The notes below the pieces were generated by a model. It did no database searches and had not been told where the DNA came from. It saw only the letters and a list, made by a program, of their open reading frames with translations. From assembly GCF_011617705.1 (NCBI RefSeq), contig NZ_CP050154.1:3410001-3474000 (forward strand): a stretch of 64,000 bases of DNA, given 5' to 3'. This DNA is from Brevibacterium limosum (GTDB lineage Bacteria; Actinomycetota; Actinomycetes; Actinomycetales; Brevibacteriaceae). A program made the translations under genes and the position numbers. The stretch's first letter is position 1. Each line of letters starts with the position of its first letter. Shown in pieces: positions 37,012 through 46,178 of this stretch.

Positions 37012-38535
37012 ATGTCGGGTTTGGTTGCGGCTCATGGCTCATTCGATCCGAAAGCCGGGCTGCGCATGCTGGAGAGGCTCACCCACCGTGGCCCCCATGG
37101 TCAGGACCACTGGCAGAGCGGCGACGCATGGCTGGGCAGCCGTTATCTGTCGATCGTCGACCCGCAATCCGGGGATCAACCATTGACCGGTGGTGCCGAG
37201 CGCAGCATCTGCTTGGTCGGCGACGGGATGATTCACAATCATCACCGCATTCGCGCCGAGGCGGGCCCTGACCGCTTCTACACCGATTCCGACCTCGAAG
37301 CAGCCATCGTGCTCTTCGAAGACCACGGTGCCGCTGCGTTCGAGCGGATGTGGGGACCGTTCGCTCTGGCCATCGCCGACGCGAACCGCGGATTCGCGGT
37401 CGGGCGCGATGTGCTGGGCCTCTCCCCGCTGTACTGGGTCCGTGACGGCGAGACAGCCATCTTCGCCTCAGAGATGAAAGCCTTCGACAAGCACCTGCGA
37501 CCCCAAGTGGAACCTTTCCCTCCCGGCCATGTGTGGACGCCGGAGACGGGTCTCGAGGCCATTCGTGAGTTCCCCGGCGCCTCCCCCGTCCTCCTGCAGA
37601 GTCGCGCCCCGTACGAGGATCCGCCGGAGTGGGTCTTCGATGCCATCCGCGAGACGCTCGTCCGAGCCGTCGAACGGTCCCTTGACAGTCAGCAGCCGGT
37701 CGGTGTGCTGCTCTCCGGTGGCGTCGATTCCAGCATCCTCACCGCGATCGCCGCTCGCCGCAGTGCGGTTGCTGGCCGCAGACTCAAAACCTTCGCCGTC
37801 GGCCTGTCTGACAGCGGCGACCTGCGCGCCGCGCGGTCTGTCGCGGATTTCTGGGACACTGATCACCGCGAACTCGTCTATACCGCCGAAGATGCGATCG
37901 AAGTGGTGCCCGAGGTGATCGCCGGTCTGGAATCCTTCGACCCGACGCTCGTGCACTCGGCCGTGCCGAACTTCTTCGTCTCCAGATTGGCCGCACGACA
38001 CGTCAAGATCGTCCTCGTCGGCGAGGGCGCCGATGAGCTCTTTGCCGGATACACCCACTACGGACGACACGAAGTGGGCGAGGAGCTGCACGCCGAACTG
38101 CTCCACACCCTCAAGGGAATGCACATCGGCGGACTGCAGCGAGTGGACCGGGTCGCCGGGGCGCTCGGCGTCGAACCCCGTCTTCCCTTCCTCGACCTCG
38201 ACATGGTCGAACTGACCATGTCTCTGGCGCCGGAATGGAAGCTGGTCACCGACTCCCGGCCTGCCAAGTGGCTGCTGAGACGCGCCTTCGACGGGTGGCT
38301 GCCCGACGAGGTGTTGTGGCGACGCAAAGAGCAGTTCGGCGAAGGCACAGGAATGAACGATGTGCTCCGAGAGCATTTCGAAGCCACGATCACCGCACAG
38401 GAGTTCGCGGCCGAAGCCGATGTCCTCCAGCCTCCGCTGCGGACCTTCGAGGAGCTCGCCTACTATCGCATGTTCACCCGCTCGCTAAAGGGAGTAGACG
38501 CCGGTGTCACAGTCGGCAGGTTCGCTGACGCTTAG
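37012..38535 (+). CDS. Asparagine synthetase (AsnB)-like protein lacking the N-terminal nucleophile Cys
   Basis: The 507-residue protein has an N-terminal class II glutamine amidotransferase fold and a C-terminal synthetase domain with PP-loop LLSGGVDSS (233-241), GEGADELFAGY (338-348) and RLPFLDLDMVE. Position 2 is Ser (MSGLVAA) where the family needs Cys, and the glutamine-binding NGEIYN motif is replaced by DGMIHN. Glutamine hydrolysis is therefore unlikely; it may use free ammonia or amidate another substrate. It is somewhat shorter than typical AsnB. GAGAGGAC gives a good start. A strong terminator separates it from the osmoprotectant operon. Confidence 0.85.
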   Translation: MSGLVAAHGSFDPKAGLRMLERLTHRGPHGQDHWQSGDAWLGSRYLSIVDPQSGDQPLTGGAERSICLVGDGMIHNHHRIRAEAGPDRFYTDSDLEAAIVLFEDHGAAAFERMWGPFALAIADANRGFAVGRDVLGLSPLYWVRDGETAIFASEMKAFDKHLRPQVEPFPPGHVWTPETGLEAIREFPGASPVLLQSRAPYEDPPEWVFDAIRETLVRAVERSLDSQQPVGVLLSGGVDSSILTAIAARRSAVAGRRLKTFAVGLSDSGDLRAARSVADFWDTDHRELVYTAEDAIEVVPEVIAGLESFDPTLVHSAVPNFFVSRLAARHVKIVLVGEGADELFAGYTHYGRHEVGEELHAELLHTLKGMHIGGLQRVDRVAGALGVEPRLPFLDLDMVELTMSLAPEWKLVTDSRPAKWLLRRAFDGWLPDEVLWRRKEQFGEGTGMNDVLREHFEATITAQEFAAEADVLQPPLRTFEELAYYRMFTRSLKGVDAGVTVGRFADA

Positions 38536-38598
38536 ACCGCCTCCTGCCGAGGCCGCCGGAGGCTGAACGGGCCGAGTCCGAGCGGCACCACAGGAGAA

Positions 38599-38631
38599 AT
38601 CCCCGGCTCGGCGCACAGCCGAGCCGGGGAT
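38599..38631. terminator. Bidirectional terminator
   Basis: ATCCCCGGCTCGGC (38599-38612) pairs with GCCGAGCCGGGGAT (38618-38631) around a 5-nt loop. It lies between the convergent AsnB-like gene and the osmoprotectant binding-protein gene. Confidence 0.88.
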
Positions 38632-38653
38632 CGTCCTTCAGCGGCAGAAGGCT

Positions 38654-39589
38654 TCAGCCTCCGATGAGGCCCTGGTCCTCGAGCCACTCCTCAGCCACGT
38701 CCTCAGGCATCTCACCGTCGGTGTCGACGCGGCCGTTGAGCTCCATTATCACCTCATTGGTCAGCTTCTTCGAGATCGGCTTCATGATCTCGGCGATCTC
38801 CGGGTACTCATCGAGTGTGTCCTGGCGCAGAGTCATGGCGCCCTGGTACTGAACGAAGAAATCCTTGTCGTCCTCGAGGACCGTCATGTCATTGGCTTTG
38901 ATCCTGGCGTCGGTGGAGAAGACCTCCCCGAACTGGCACTTCTTCCCGACCTGCGGGTAGATGAGGTTGAGGTCGAGCTCCACGACATCGGAGAATTCGA
39001 ACCCATAGGCCTCTTCCAGCCCGGGCAGTCCGTCATCGCGATTGACGAATTCGCTGGCGGCGCAGACTTTCCCCTGGTCCTCGTGGTCGGCGATGAACTT
39101 CGCGGCATCAGACATCGTCTTGAGGCCGTTGGACTCGGCGAAGTCGTTCTTGACCGCGATCCGGTATGTGTTCTCGAATGGCGCAGGGTCCAGCCAGGCG
39201 ATGCCGTTGTCAGCATCGGCCTCGGAAACCGCTTTGAACAGGTCCTCCGGCACGTCTTCGGTGGTCTTGCCGAGGATGTTCACCCAGCCGGTTCCCGTGT
39301 AGTCCCAGTAGAAGTCGACTTCCTTGCTTTCGAGGGCCTCGCGCACGGTTGCGCTTCCGGAGATGCCGGTCTGGTCTTCGATGCTCGCGCCCGCATCTTC
39401 GAGTGCCTTCAAGGTGATCTGCGAAAGCACCACCGATTCAGTGAATTCCTTCGACCCTGCGGTCAGGTCGGCGCCGTCGAGCAGCCCTTCGTTGGGGCTC
39501 TCTCCCCCTCCTCCCCCACAGGCTGTGAGCAGCAGGATGGCTGCGGCTGCCGTGCCGATCATCGGTGTCAGCTTCGATTTCCTGGACAT
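38654..39589 (-). CDS. Osmoprotectant ABC transporter substrate-binding lipoprotein (OpuCC/ProX-like)
   Basis: The 311-residue lipoprotein starts at MSRKSKLTPMIG after GAAGGAG, with lipobox LLLTAC. The OpuAC/OsmX pattern is clear: GSKEFTESVVLSQITLKALEDAG, SGSATVREALESKEVDFYWDYTGTGW and CQFGEVFSTDARIKA. It binds quaternary ammonium osmolytes (betaine, carnitine or choline) for the importer encoded upstream. It is the last gene of the operon and sits 65 bp after the second permease. Confidence 0.93.
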   Translation of the reverse strand: MSRKSKLTPMIGTAAAAILLLTACGGGGGESPNEGLLDGADLTAGSKEFTESVVLSQITLKALEDAGASIEDQTGISGSATVREALESKEVDFYWDYTGTGWVNILGKTTEDVPEDLFKAVSEADADNGIAWLDPAPFENTYRIAVKNDFAESNGLKTMSDAAKFIADHEDQGKVCAASEFVNRDDGLPGLEEAYGFEFSDVVELDLNLIYPQVGKKCQFGEVFSTDARIKANDMTVLEDDKDFFVQYQGAMTLRQDTLDEYPEIAEIMKPISKKLTNEVIMELNGRVDTDGEMPEDVAEEWLEDQGLIGG

Positions 39590-39654
39590 GATGTCTTCTC
39601 CTTCAGTTGGTCGAATCCGTGAGGCGGCTTCGCGATTCGAGGCCTTCGCGTCGC

Positions 39655-40449
39655 TCACAGTCCCTTGGGCCGCAGGAAGTCCTCCGCGATTCCGGCGATG
39701 TAGTCGATGAGCAGAGCGAGCACTGCGGTGAGAGCAGCACCGACGATCTGGACGAGAACGCGGTTGGTCGACAGACCGGCGACGATGATGTCGCCCAATC
39801 CGCCCGCGTTGATATAGGTCACCAGAGTGGCAGTGCCGACGTTGATGACCAGCGCTGTGCGCACACCGGCGAGGATGACCGGCACGGCCAGCGGAAGCTC
39901 AAGCCGATGCAGCACCTGCATCCGCGACAGCCCCATACCGCGTCCGGCCTCCAACACGTTCTCATCGACCTGTTCGAGACCGACCATGGTGTTGAGCAGG
40001 ACGGGAATGATGGCGTAGAGGACGAGTCCGACGATGGCGGCCTGGAATCCCAAGAACAGGAAGGCCACGGCGAGCAGCACGAGGATCGCAATCGTGGGAA
40101 CCGCCTGCAGAATGGTCAGCACGCCGATGATGAACGGACGGATCCGTCGCGTCAGAGGACGTGTGAGCAGCACTCCCAGCGGTACGGCGATGACGAGTGT
40201 GACGAGCGTCGACACTGCGGTGAGGACGATGTGCTCCTGCAGGGTCGTTGCGATCGAGTCGATGTTGAGGGATCGCTGCTCGATCGTGTCGAGCTCTCTG
40301 CTCTGCACGTAGAGGAAGAGCCCGAGGCAGACGAGGCCGAGGAACGCAGGAACCGTGAGGTAGCCCAGCCATGTGCGTCGATGCGCAGCAGAGGGGGTCT
40401 GGGTGACCACTCCCGCATCGGAGCGGTGCTCAGCAGAAGTCTGGCTCAT
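39655..40449 (-). CDS. Osmoprotectant ABC transporter permease (OpuCD-like)
   Basis: The 264-residue permease has six or so helices with a BPD-type inner-membrane signature. AGRGMGLSRMQVLHRLELPLAVPVILAGVRTALVINVGTATL contains the EAA loop that contacts the ATPase. It has a polar N-terminal tail of about 30 residues. It overlaps the ATPase gene by 4 nt. Its partner permease is at 41714. Confidence 0.92.
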   Translation of the reverse strand: MSQTSAEHRSDAGVVTQTPSAAHRRTWLGYLTVPAFLGLVCLGLFLYVQSRELDTIEQRSLNIDSIATTLQEHIVLTAVSTLVTLVIAVPLGVLLTRPLTRRIRPFIIGVLTILQAVPTIAILVLLAVAFLFLGFQAAIVGLVLYAIIPVLLNTMVGLEQVDENVLEAGRGMGLSRMQVLHRLELPLAVPVILAGVRTALVINVGTATLVTYINAGGLGDIIVAGLSTNRVLVQIVGAALTAVLALLIDYIAGIAEDFLRPKGL

Positions 40450-41717
40450 GATGACGTCTCCGAGGTGCCGGTGCCCGGGGAGTCTGCCTGAGCGGATGCC
40501 GTCGACGCCGATGGTGCGGACGTGAACTCCGCGCGCGCCTCGGCGACGGCGGAGCTGCGCATCGTGCGGATCGACTCATTGACTTGGTCGATGTCGACCA
40601 CACCCTGATAGCGTCCGTGCTCGTCGACGACGATCGTGACGGCGTAGCGGGCGGCGACCAGTTCGTTGAGCGCATCGGACAGGGTGGCCCTCGGTTCGAT
40701 CACGGCCTGCGGCACCGAACCGATCTGGTCGAGCCGTCCTCCTCCGCCTCGGCGAAGATCATCAGCGGTGACCCAGCGTGCCGGCCGTCTTTCGCTGTCG
40801 AGCACCAGCACGGCGCTGTGGATCGACTCCGCCAGGAGCTCGTGGGCCCGTTCGTGTGAGTCCTCACTGGTCACCGTCGGCCAGCTGCCCAGTTCGATCT
40901 CGCTGACGCGCGAGAGGTTGAGCCTCTTCAGCGAGGCACCGGAACCGATGAAGTCCTTGACGAAGTCATTCGCCGGTGCGGTGAGGATCTGCTCGGGCCT
41001 ATCGTACTGCGCGATGCGAGACCCCTCCTGCAGAATCGCGATCCGATCACCCATCTTGATCGCCTCGTCGATGTCGTGGGTGACGAATACGATCGTCTTG
41101 CGGACTTCGGACTGCAGGCGCAGGAACTCGTTCTGCAGACGGTCACGTGTGATCGGATCGATCGCTCCGAAGGGCTCATCCATGAGCATCACGGACGGGT
41201 CGGCTCCGAGAGCGCGGGCGACGCCGATGCGCTGCTGCTGTCCGCCGGAAAGCTGCTTGGGGAACCGATCGCGGTACTCGTCCGGGTCCATGTTGACCAT
41301 CCGCAGCAGCTCGTCGACTCGGCTGCGCACCTGTTCGGCGCTCCAGCCGACCAGCTTGGGGACTGTGGCGATGTTCTGGCCGATCGTCTCGTGCGGGAAC
41401 AGCCCCACCTGCTGGATGACGTAGCCGATGCGCCGCCGCAGTTCGTCGGCGTCGGCAGTGGTCACGTCCTGCCCGTTGAGGATGATGCGACCGGACGTCG
41501 GTTCGATGATCCGGTTGATCATCTTCATCGTCGTGGTCTTCCCGCAGCCGGAGGGGCCGACGAGGACGACGATCTCACCCTCGCGGATGTCCATCGTGAG
41601 TTCGTCGACGGCATTGGCCTTCTGGCCGGGGAAGCGCTTCGTCAGGCCTTCCAAACGGATCATGACATCGGGCTCGGCAGCGGAGCCGGGCTGAGCTGGA
41701 TTCGTTGTCTGTGTCAT
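40446..41717 (-). CDS. Osmoprotectant ABC transporter ATP-binding protein with CBS domains (OpuCA-like)
   Basis: The 423-residue ATPase has Walker A GPSGCGKTT, Q-loop, signature LSGGQQQRIGVARAL and Walker B VMLMDEPFGAID. Two CBS motifs follow (about 275-395). In OpuA/OpuC systems CBS pairs sense ionic strength or c-di-AMP and gate transport. A Ser/Ala-rich tail ends the protein. It overlaps both permease genes by 4 nt, so subunits are made in ratio. Confidence 0.94.
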   Translation of the reverse strand: MTQTTNPAQPGSAAEPDVMIRLEGLTKRFPGQKANAVDELTMDIREGEIVVLVGPSGCGKTTTMKMINRIIEPTSGRIILNGQDVTTADADELRRRIGYVIQQVGLFPHETIGQNIATVPKLVGWSAEQVRSRVDELLRMVNMDPDEYRDRFPKQLSGGQQQRIGVARALGADPSVMLMDEPFGAIDPITRDRLQNEFLRLQSEVRKTIVFVTHDIDEAIKMGDRIAILQEGSRIAQYDRPEQILTAPANDFVKDFIGSGASLKRLNLSRVSEIELGSWPTVTSEDSHERAHELLAESIHSAVLVLDSERRPARWVTADDLRRGGGGRLDQIGSVPQAVIEPRATLSDALNELVAARYAVTIVVDEHGRYQGVVDIDQVNESIRTMRSSAVAEARAEFTSAPSASTASAQADSPGTGTSETSS

Positions 41718-42358
41718 CGGATACCTCGCGAAGTGGTGAGTCTCTGGACTGCGTAGAAGACGAGATCGAACAGAACCGCCAAGACCATCACGCCGACCGT
41801 GCCGGCGAGCACCAGGTTGACGGCGACGGGGGTGCCGACTCGTGCCAGGCCGGTGAAGATCAGCTCGCCATAGCCGGGGCCGTTGACGATCGCTCCGATG
41901 GCGGCGATTCCCAGCAGCACGAGGGTTGTCACGCGCACACCGGTGATGATGACCGGCCAGGCCAGCGGCAGTTCGACACGCATCAGTCGCTGCCTGCGGT
42001 TGAGGCCCATTCCCTTGGCGGATTCGATGATGGCCGGATCGACCTCACGGAGACCTGTGATGGTGTTGCGCACCACGGGCAGGAGCCCGTAGAGGACGAG
42101 CGCCAGCAGCACGGGCGGCCATCCCAGGCCGAGAGGACCCAGCAACAGGATGAAGAGCGCGAACGAGGGGATCGTGAGGAAGGAACCTGTCACGGCCAGC
42201 ACGATCTCCCGGGCTCGTTCGTGCTGAAAGGTCAGCGCGCCGAGTGCGACGCCGAGGACGGTGGCGATGAGCACTGCCGCACCGACGACCGCTGCATGCG
42301 CCAGCCCGAGTTCGATCATGTCGTCGGCGCGTTTGCCGAGGAACTCCCCAAACCCCAT
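41714..42358 (-). CDS. Osmoprotectant ABC transporter permease (OpuCB-like)
   Basis: The 214-residue permease is the first gene of the operon. It has about six helices and the EAA-type loop AIIESAKGMGLNRRQRLMRVELPLAWPVIITGVRV. GGAAGGAGTAGGAG precedes the ATG. The operon order permease, ATPase, permease, binding protein is typical of actinobacterial OpuC-type systems. Confidence 0.92.
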   Translation of the reverse strand: MGFGEFLGKRADDMIELGLAHAAVVGAAVLIATVLGVALGALTFQHERAREIVLAVTGSFLTIPSFALFILLLGPLGLGWPPVLLALVLYGLLPVVRNTITGLREVDPAIIESAKGMGLNRRQRLMRVELPLAWPVIITGVRVTTLVLLGIAAIGAIVNGPGYGELIFTGLARVGTPVAVNLVLAGTVGVMVLAVLFDLVFYAVQRLTTSRGIR

Positions 42359-42418
42359 AGGCTCCTACTCCTTCCGGCGACGTGAACTGCCTCCACGGTG
42401 AAGAGCAATATCCGTTCT

Positions 42419-42446
42419 ATTGTAGTTCACCGAGTTTCCAGCTGAA
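42419..42446 (-). promoter_or_regulatory. Predicted promoter of the osmoprotectant operon
   Basis: On the minus strand TTCAGC (42441-42446) and TACAAT (42419-42424) are spaced 16 bp, with a leader of about 55 nt. GTGAACT (42382-42388) and AGTTCAC (42424-42430) form an inverted repeat around the start region that could be an operator. Confidence 0.4.
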
Positions 42447-42502
42447 GCGAAGTGAACTCACAGGCTTGTCGTCGACCCCATTTCGATGGGCATCGGAAAG
42501 AG

Positions 42503-44317
42503 TCAATAGTTGAGGCGGACTGCGGTCTCGCGCAGATAGCGGTCGACAAGCAGGTAGGCATCGCGAGTGAGTGCCCGCCACAGCTGCAGCCCCAGCTGCG
42601 GATCCTCCGCTTCGAGCTCGTCCAGCGACTCGGGTGTGAGGATCATAAGCTCGACAGAACCCACGGCCTTCTCTGTCGTCTCCTGCCGGTCATCGCTGCC
42701 CAATGCCAGTTCTCCGAAGGTCATTCCGGCACTGAGCGTGTTGAGTCGCACCCGCTCCCCGCCGGGGTCCGTGACGATGGTGTTCACCTGGCCGGAGACG
42801 ATGAAGTGAACCCCGCCGAACCGCTGTCCCACGCGACGGATGATATCGCCGTCGTCATACTGCCGCGGCACCAGATAGGACAGCAGCTGGTCACGCTGCC
42901 GCAACGACAGCGGCGCCAGCACCGGGCTGTTCTCCACCAGGACTCGACCAGGCTCGCCGACGGCCGCTCCCGAAGCCGAAATCAGCTGATTCTCGCAGTA
43001 CTCAACTGCGCCCCCGCGGCTGGTGAAGATCTGCACCGCCGGATCAGATGACAGCTCGGTATCGTCGAACAGTCCGCCTCTGTCGATGAGCACCAGCTGC
43101 CTGTCGGCCTCCTGCAGCCGATGAGAGACCTCTTCGAGCATCTGCGTGGCCAGCGCACCGACCTCGTTGACTTGCTGCATGTCGATGACGAGGAGTGAGA
43201 CTTCGTCATCGGCTTCGCTGACGGCGCGGACGAGCGACTCTGTACCGGCGAAGGCCAGGTCTCCGCTGACTTCGATGATCCGACACCTCTCGTGGAGGTC
43301 TTCGAGCACTGCCGCCTGTTCCTCTGTGCGACGGATCCGCGAAGGCAGCTGAATGATCCCTGGACCCTGCCGCACGGTCGAATTGCCTCTGGTAGCCGAG
43401 CGCACGAAGTGCATCTCCATGTCGGCCGACAGCCTGCGACAGGTTTCCGCACCGCGCACACTGCTGCCGTGCTCGTCCAGCGGTGGTGAGTACACGGCCA
43501 GCCCTGCCTGGCCCGGCAGGACGGCGAGTGTGCCGCCGCCGACCCCGGATTTGGCCGGCATGCCGACACTGCTGACCCAGGAACCGGCATCGTCGTACAT
43601 CCCTGAAGTCATCATCACCGACAGGATCCGCTCGACCTGCTCTATCTCGAGCACTGTCTCTTCGGTGCGCGGGTTGATTCCACCATTGGCCAATGTCGCG
43701 GCCATCAGCGACAGATCACGGCAGGTGACCTGAGTCGAACACTGTCGCAGATAGTTCTCCAGCGCCCGCGTCGGATTGTCCTCGATGATCCCGAACGAAC
43801 TCAGCAGATAGGCAAGGGAATGATTCCGGTCGCTGTTGCGCATTTCGACCTCGAGAACGGCTTTGCTCCCGGTCAGTCGACGCCCGGCGAACTTCGAGTA
43901 GAACTCCGTGATCCGCCGAGGCGCGGATTTGCCGCCACTGCCCTTGATCATCGACACCACTGCCAGCGCTCCGGCATTGATCATCGCGTTCGCGGGCCGC
44001 CCCGTGCTCGGCGCCAGGGAGATCTCGTTGAAGGGATCGCCCGACGGTTCGACGTCGACCTTCCCATCAACGGCGTCGATGCCGTGATCGGCCATCGCCA
44101 GCCCGTAGCTGAATGGCTTCGAAATGGATTGGATCGAGAACCGCTTGTCCGAGGCACCAGCGGAGTACACATAGCCGTCGACCGTGGCCAGACAGATCGC
44201 GAAGTCCTGGGGGTCCGGAGCATCGCCCGCGGGATGGATCGGGTAGGGGACACCCGCGTCACTGCCGCTGACCTCGTCGAGCAGCCCTTCGACATACCTC
44301 TGGATCGGGGATTGCAT
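42503..44317 (-). CDS. glsA: Glutaminase with C-terminal STAS and cyclic-nucleotide-binding-like domains
   Basis: The 604-residue protein has a beta-lactamase-fold glutaminase domain (about 1-310), with the catalytic SxxK at SISK (64-67) and GRPANAMINAGALAVVSMI. A STAS/anti-sigma-antagonist-like domain follows (about 330-430). The C-terminal Crp-type cNMP-binding fold (about 450-590) includes DGDIIRRVGQRFGGVHFIVSGQV and LSAGMTFGELALG. It hydrolyses glutamine to glutamate and ammonia. The extra domains suggest control by a nucleotide or by protein partners. This domain combination is known in Actinobacteria, but what it senses is not clear. Confidence 0.9.
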   Translation of the reverse strand: MQSPIQRYVEGLLDEVSGSDAGVPYPIHPAGDAPDPQDFAICLATVDGYVYSAGASDKRFSIQSISKPFSYGLAMADHGIDAVDGKVDVEPSGDPFNEISLAPSTGRPANAMINAGALAVVSMIKGSGGKSAPRRITEFYSKFAGRRLTGSKAVLEVEMRNSDRNHSLAYLLSSFGIIEDNPTRALENYLRQCSTQVTCRDLSLMAATLANGGINPRTEETVLEIEQVERILSVMMTSGMYDDAGSWVSSVGMPAKSGVGGGTLAVLPGQAGLAVYSPPLDEHGSSVRGAETCRRLSADMEMHFVRSATRGNSTVRQGPGIIQLPSRIRRTEEQAAVLEDLHERCRIIEVSGDLAFAGTESLVRAVSEADDEVSLLVIDMQQVNEVGALATQMLEEVSHRLQEADRQLVLIDRGGLFDDTELSSDPAVQIFTSRGGAVEYCENQLISASGAAVGEPGRVLVENSPVLAPLSLRQRDQLLSYLVPRQYDDGDIIRRVGQRFGGVHFIVSGQVNTIVTDPGGERVRLNTLSAGMTFGELALGSDDRQETTEKAVGSVELMILTPESLDELEAEDPQLGLQLWRALTRDAYLLVDRYLRETAVRLNY

Positions 44318-44402
44318 GGAGTCAACTCTAAGACAGCGTGCAACCGGGCACGGCCGGTTTCACCTGCCCTCCCGCGGCGGCCCACCGTTAGACTGACTCC
44401 GA

Positions 44403-45155
44403 ATGGACGAATTCAGCCACGAATCCCTCAGCCCCGAACTCATCCACCTTCTCGGCCACGATGAGCGAACGCCGGCGCACACCCACGACCTCGGGCATCT
44501 GGTGTATCCCGCGACGGGGGTGCTGTCCTTGGTGACCAGTGCCGGGTCGTGGATCGCCCCGTCGAATCGCGTCGTCTGGGTGCCGGCGGATTTCGAACAT
44601 CAGCACCGGGCGCACGGGACCACGGACATGCGCGTCGTCTTCCTGCCCGAACAGATGGCCGCCGCCCTGGTCGACCGGCCCGCAGTACTGGCGACGACAC
44701 CGCTGGCCGCGGAGGCGATGCTGGCTCTGACCAGTCCGAGACGCCGGACGAAGCCGAGCACGGACCGGCTGCGTCTCGTCATCATCGACGAATTGACGGG
44801 CACCGGCGAGCAGCCGCTGCACCTTCCTGAGCCGCAGGACGATCGACTGCTGGCCGTGACGAAACTCGTCGAGGAGGACCTGGCGAACCCCGTATCCCTG
44901 GCCGAGCTCGGCCATCGGGTGGGAGCCAGCGAGCGGACTCTGACGCGGCTGTTTCAGCAGGAGACCGGGATGACGTTCCGTCAGTGGCGTGCCGAGCTGC
45001 GCATCCACCGGGCGCTGCTGCTCCTGACCGACGGGTGGAGCGTCTACGACACCGCAGCCGAATGCGGATGGGCGAATCCCAGCTCGTTCATCACCGTATT
45101 CACCGCGCTGGTCGGCATGAGCCCGGGCCGATACCGACAGTCCCTGCACGGCTGA
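44403..45155 (+). CDS. AraC-family regulator with cupin sensor domain
   Basis: The 250-residue protein has an N-terminal cupin (THDLGHLVYPATGVLSLVTSAGSWIAPSNRVVWVPADFEHQ) and a C-terminal AraC double HTH (VSLAELGHRVGASERTLTRLFQQETGMTFRQWRAELR, then YDTAAECGWANPSSFITVFTALVGMSPGRYR). TAGACT ends 8 nt before the ATG and no ribosome site is seen, so the message is leaderless or nearly so. The 5' end of a paralogue persists at 36188. The target is not evident; neighbours are convergent or divergent. Confidence 0.9.
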   Translation: MDEFSHESLSPELIHLLGHDERTPAHTHDLGHLVYPATGVLSLVTSAGSWIAPSNRVVWVPADFEHQHRAHGTTDMRVVFLPEQMAAALVDRPAVLATTPLAAEAMLALTSPRRRTKPSTDRLRLVIIDELTGTGEQPLHLPEPQDDRLLAVTKLVEEDLANPVSLAELGHRVGASERTLTRLFQQETGMTFRQWRAELRIHRALLLLTDGWSVYDTAAECGWANPSSFITVFTALVGMSPGRYRQSLHG

Positions 45156-45243
45156 TCGCGCAACTGGTCACGGGCTCGTCCAGCACAGCCGGAGACTTGT
45201 ACCGCACTACTCACTCACGCGATTCATGCCACTTTCAGTGTCT

Positions 45244-46149
45244 TCAGGCGACGCCCCAGATCGGGTCCGTGAACGATCGGTCGAGGTCGAACCCGAACTC
45301 CTCACGGAGAACGGCGGCGAAGTCGACGGCATCGGTCAGAGTCCGCTCGACGCGTTCTGGCTCACCACCGGGCCGTAGGCTGCGCAGATTGCTGCCCTCG
45401 AGCGACACCTTTCCGCCTTTGCCGAGTGTCTTCGCCACCACCGGCGCCCCGGTGAAGCGTGTTCCGGGTTTCGTCGCGGTGAACCAGTTCGACACCTCGA
45501 GGTCGGCCTGTTCACGCGGGACGTCCGCGAAGGCATAGACGGTGCGAAACTCCTGATCAGAGCTGGTCCGGGACTGCAGTGCCCATTCGGCTTCCGCTCG
45601 CATCGCAGGCTCCAGCACTGTGTCCGCCGGGACCAGCTTGTGCTCTCCGTGCTCGGTCATGCGTGGTCTCGACTCCGCCTCGAGTGCGAGCGCGGCCTCC
45701 GGCATCCCACCGCCGAATCCAGGATCGACGAGGAACCGCCGTCCGCCGAGAACAGCGATCGTCGCCTGATGCGTCAGACCGCCGGGGGCAGTCCTCCCGT
45801 CGCCGAGGTGGACGCGAGCGAGGATCGGGTACACGCTCAGCCCGAGCTCACAGAGTACGGCACGGATAAGTGTCGCGTGTTCGTGGCAGTAGCCGCCGCG
45901 ACCGGCGTCGAGGAGCTTCCTCGTCAGGGAGTCGAGGTCGGTGGGGACGCTCCGTGCTTCCCCTGCCGCGCGTGCGGCGATGACGTCGAGATTCTCGAAG
46001 CAGATCGACCGGATGTGGGCGGCCAGCAGCTCATCCATGAGGTCGATGACCTCGTCGGTCGTCCCGTGCGCCCGACGTCGCAGCACGTCCTCCGAACTGT
46101 CGAGGCCGAGCCGGTCGGCGTACCGTGTCACAAGCGTTGACGATGCCAT
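45244..46149 (-). CDS. nat: Arylamine N-acetyltransferase
   Basis: The 301-residue protein has the NAT catalytic triad Cys88 (RGGYCHEH), His127 (LTHQAT) and Asp142 (VDPGFGGG). The start MASSTLV follows AAAGGAC. NATs transfer acetyl from acetyl-CoA to aromatic amines and hydrazines, and some act in amide-bond formation. It lies 29 bp downstream of a DUF1989 gene on the same strand, so they are probably co-transcribed, an uncommon pairing. Confidence 0.93.
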   Translation of the reverse strand: MASSTLVTRYADRLGLDSSEDVLRRRAHGTTDEVIDLMDELLAAHIRSICFENLDVIAARAAGEARSVPTDLDSLTRKLLDAGRGGYCHEHATLIRAVLCELGLSVYPILARVHLGDGRTAPGGLTHQATIAVLGGRRFLVDPGFGGGMPEAALALEAESRPRMTEHGEHKLVPADTVLEPAMRAEAEWALQSRTSSDQEFRTVYAFADVPREQADLEVSNWFTATKPGTRFTGAPVVAKTLGKGGKVSLEGSNLRSLRPGGEPERVERTLTDAVDFAAVLREEFGFDLDRSFTDPIWGVA

Positions 46150-46178
46150 TGCAGGTCCTTTCCGGTCTGGTCGCGTGC

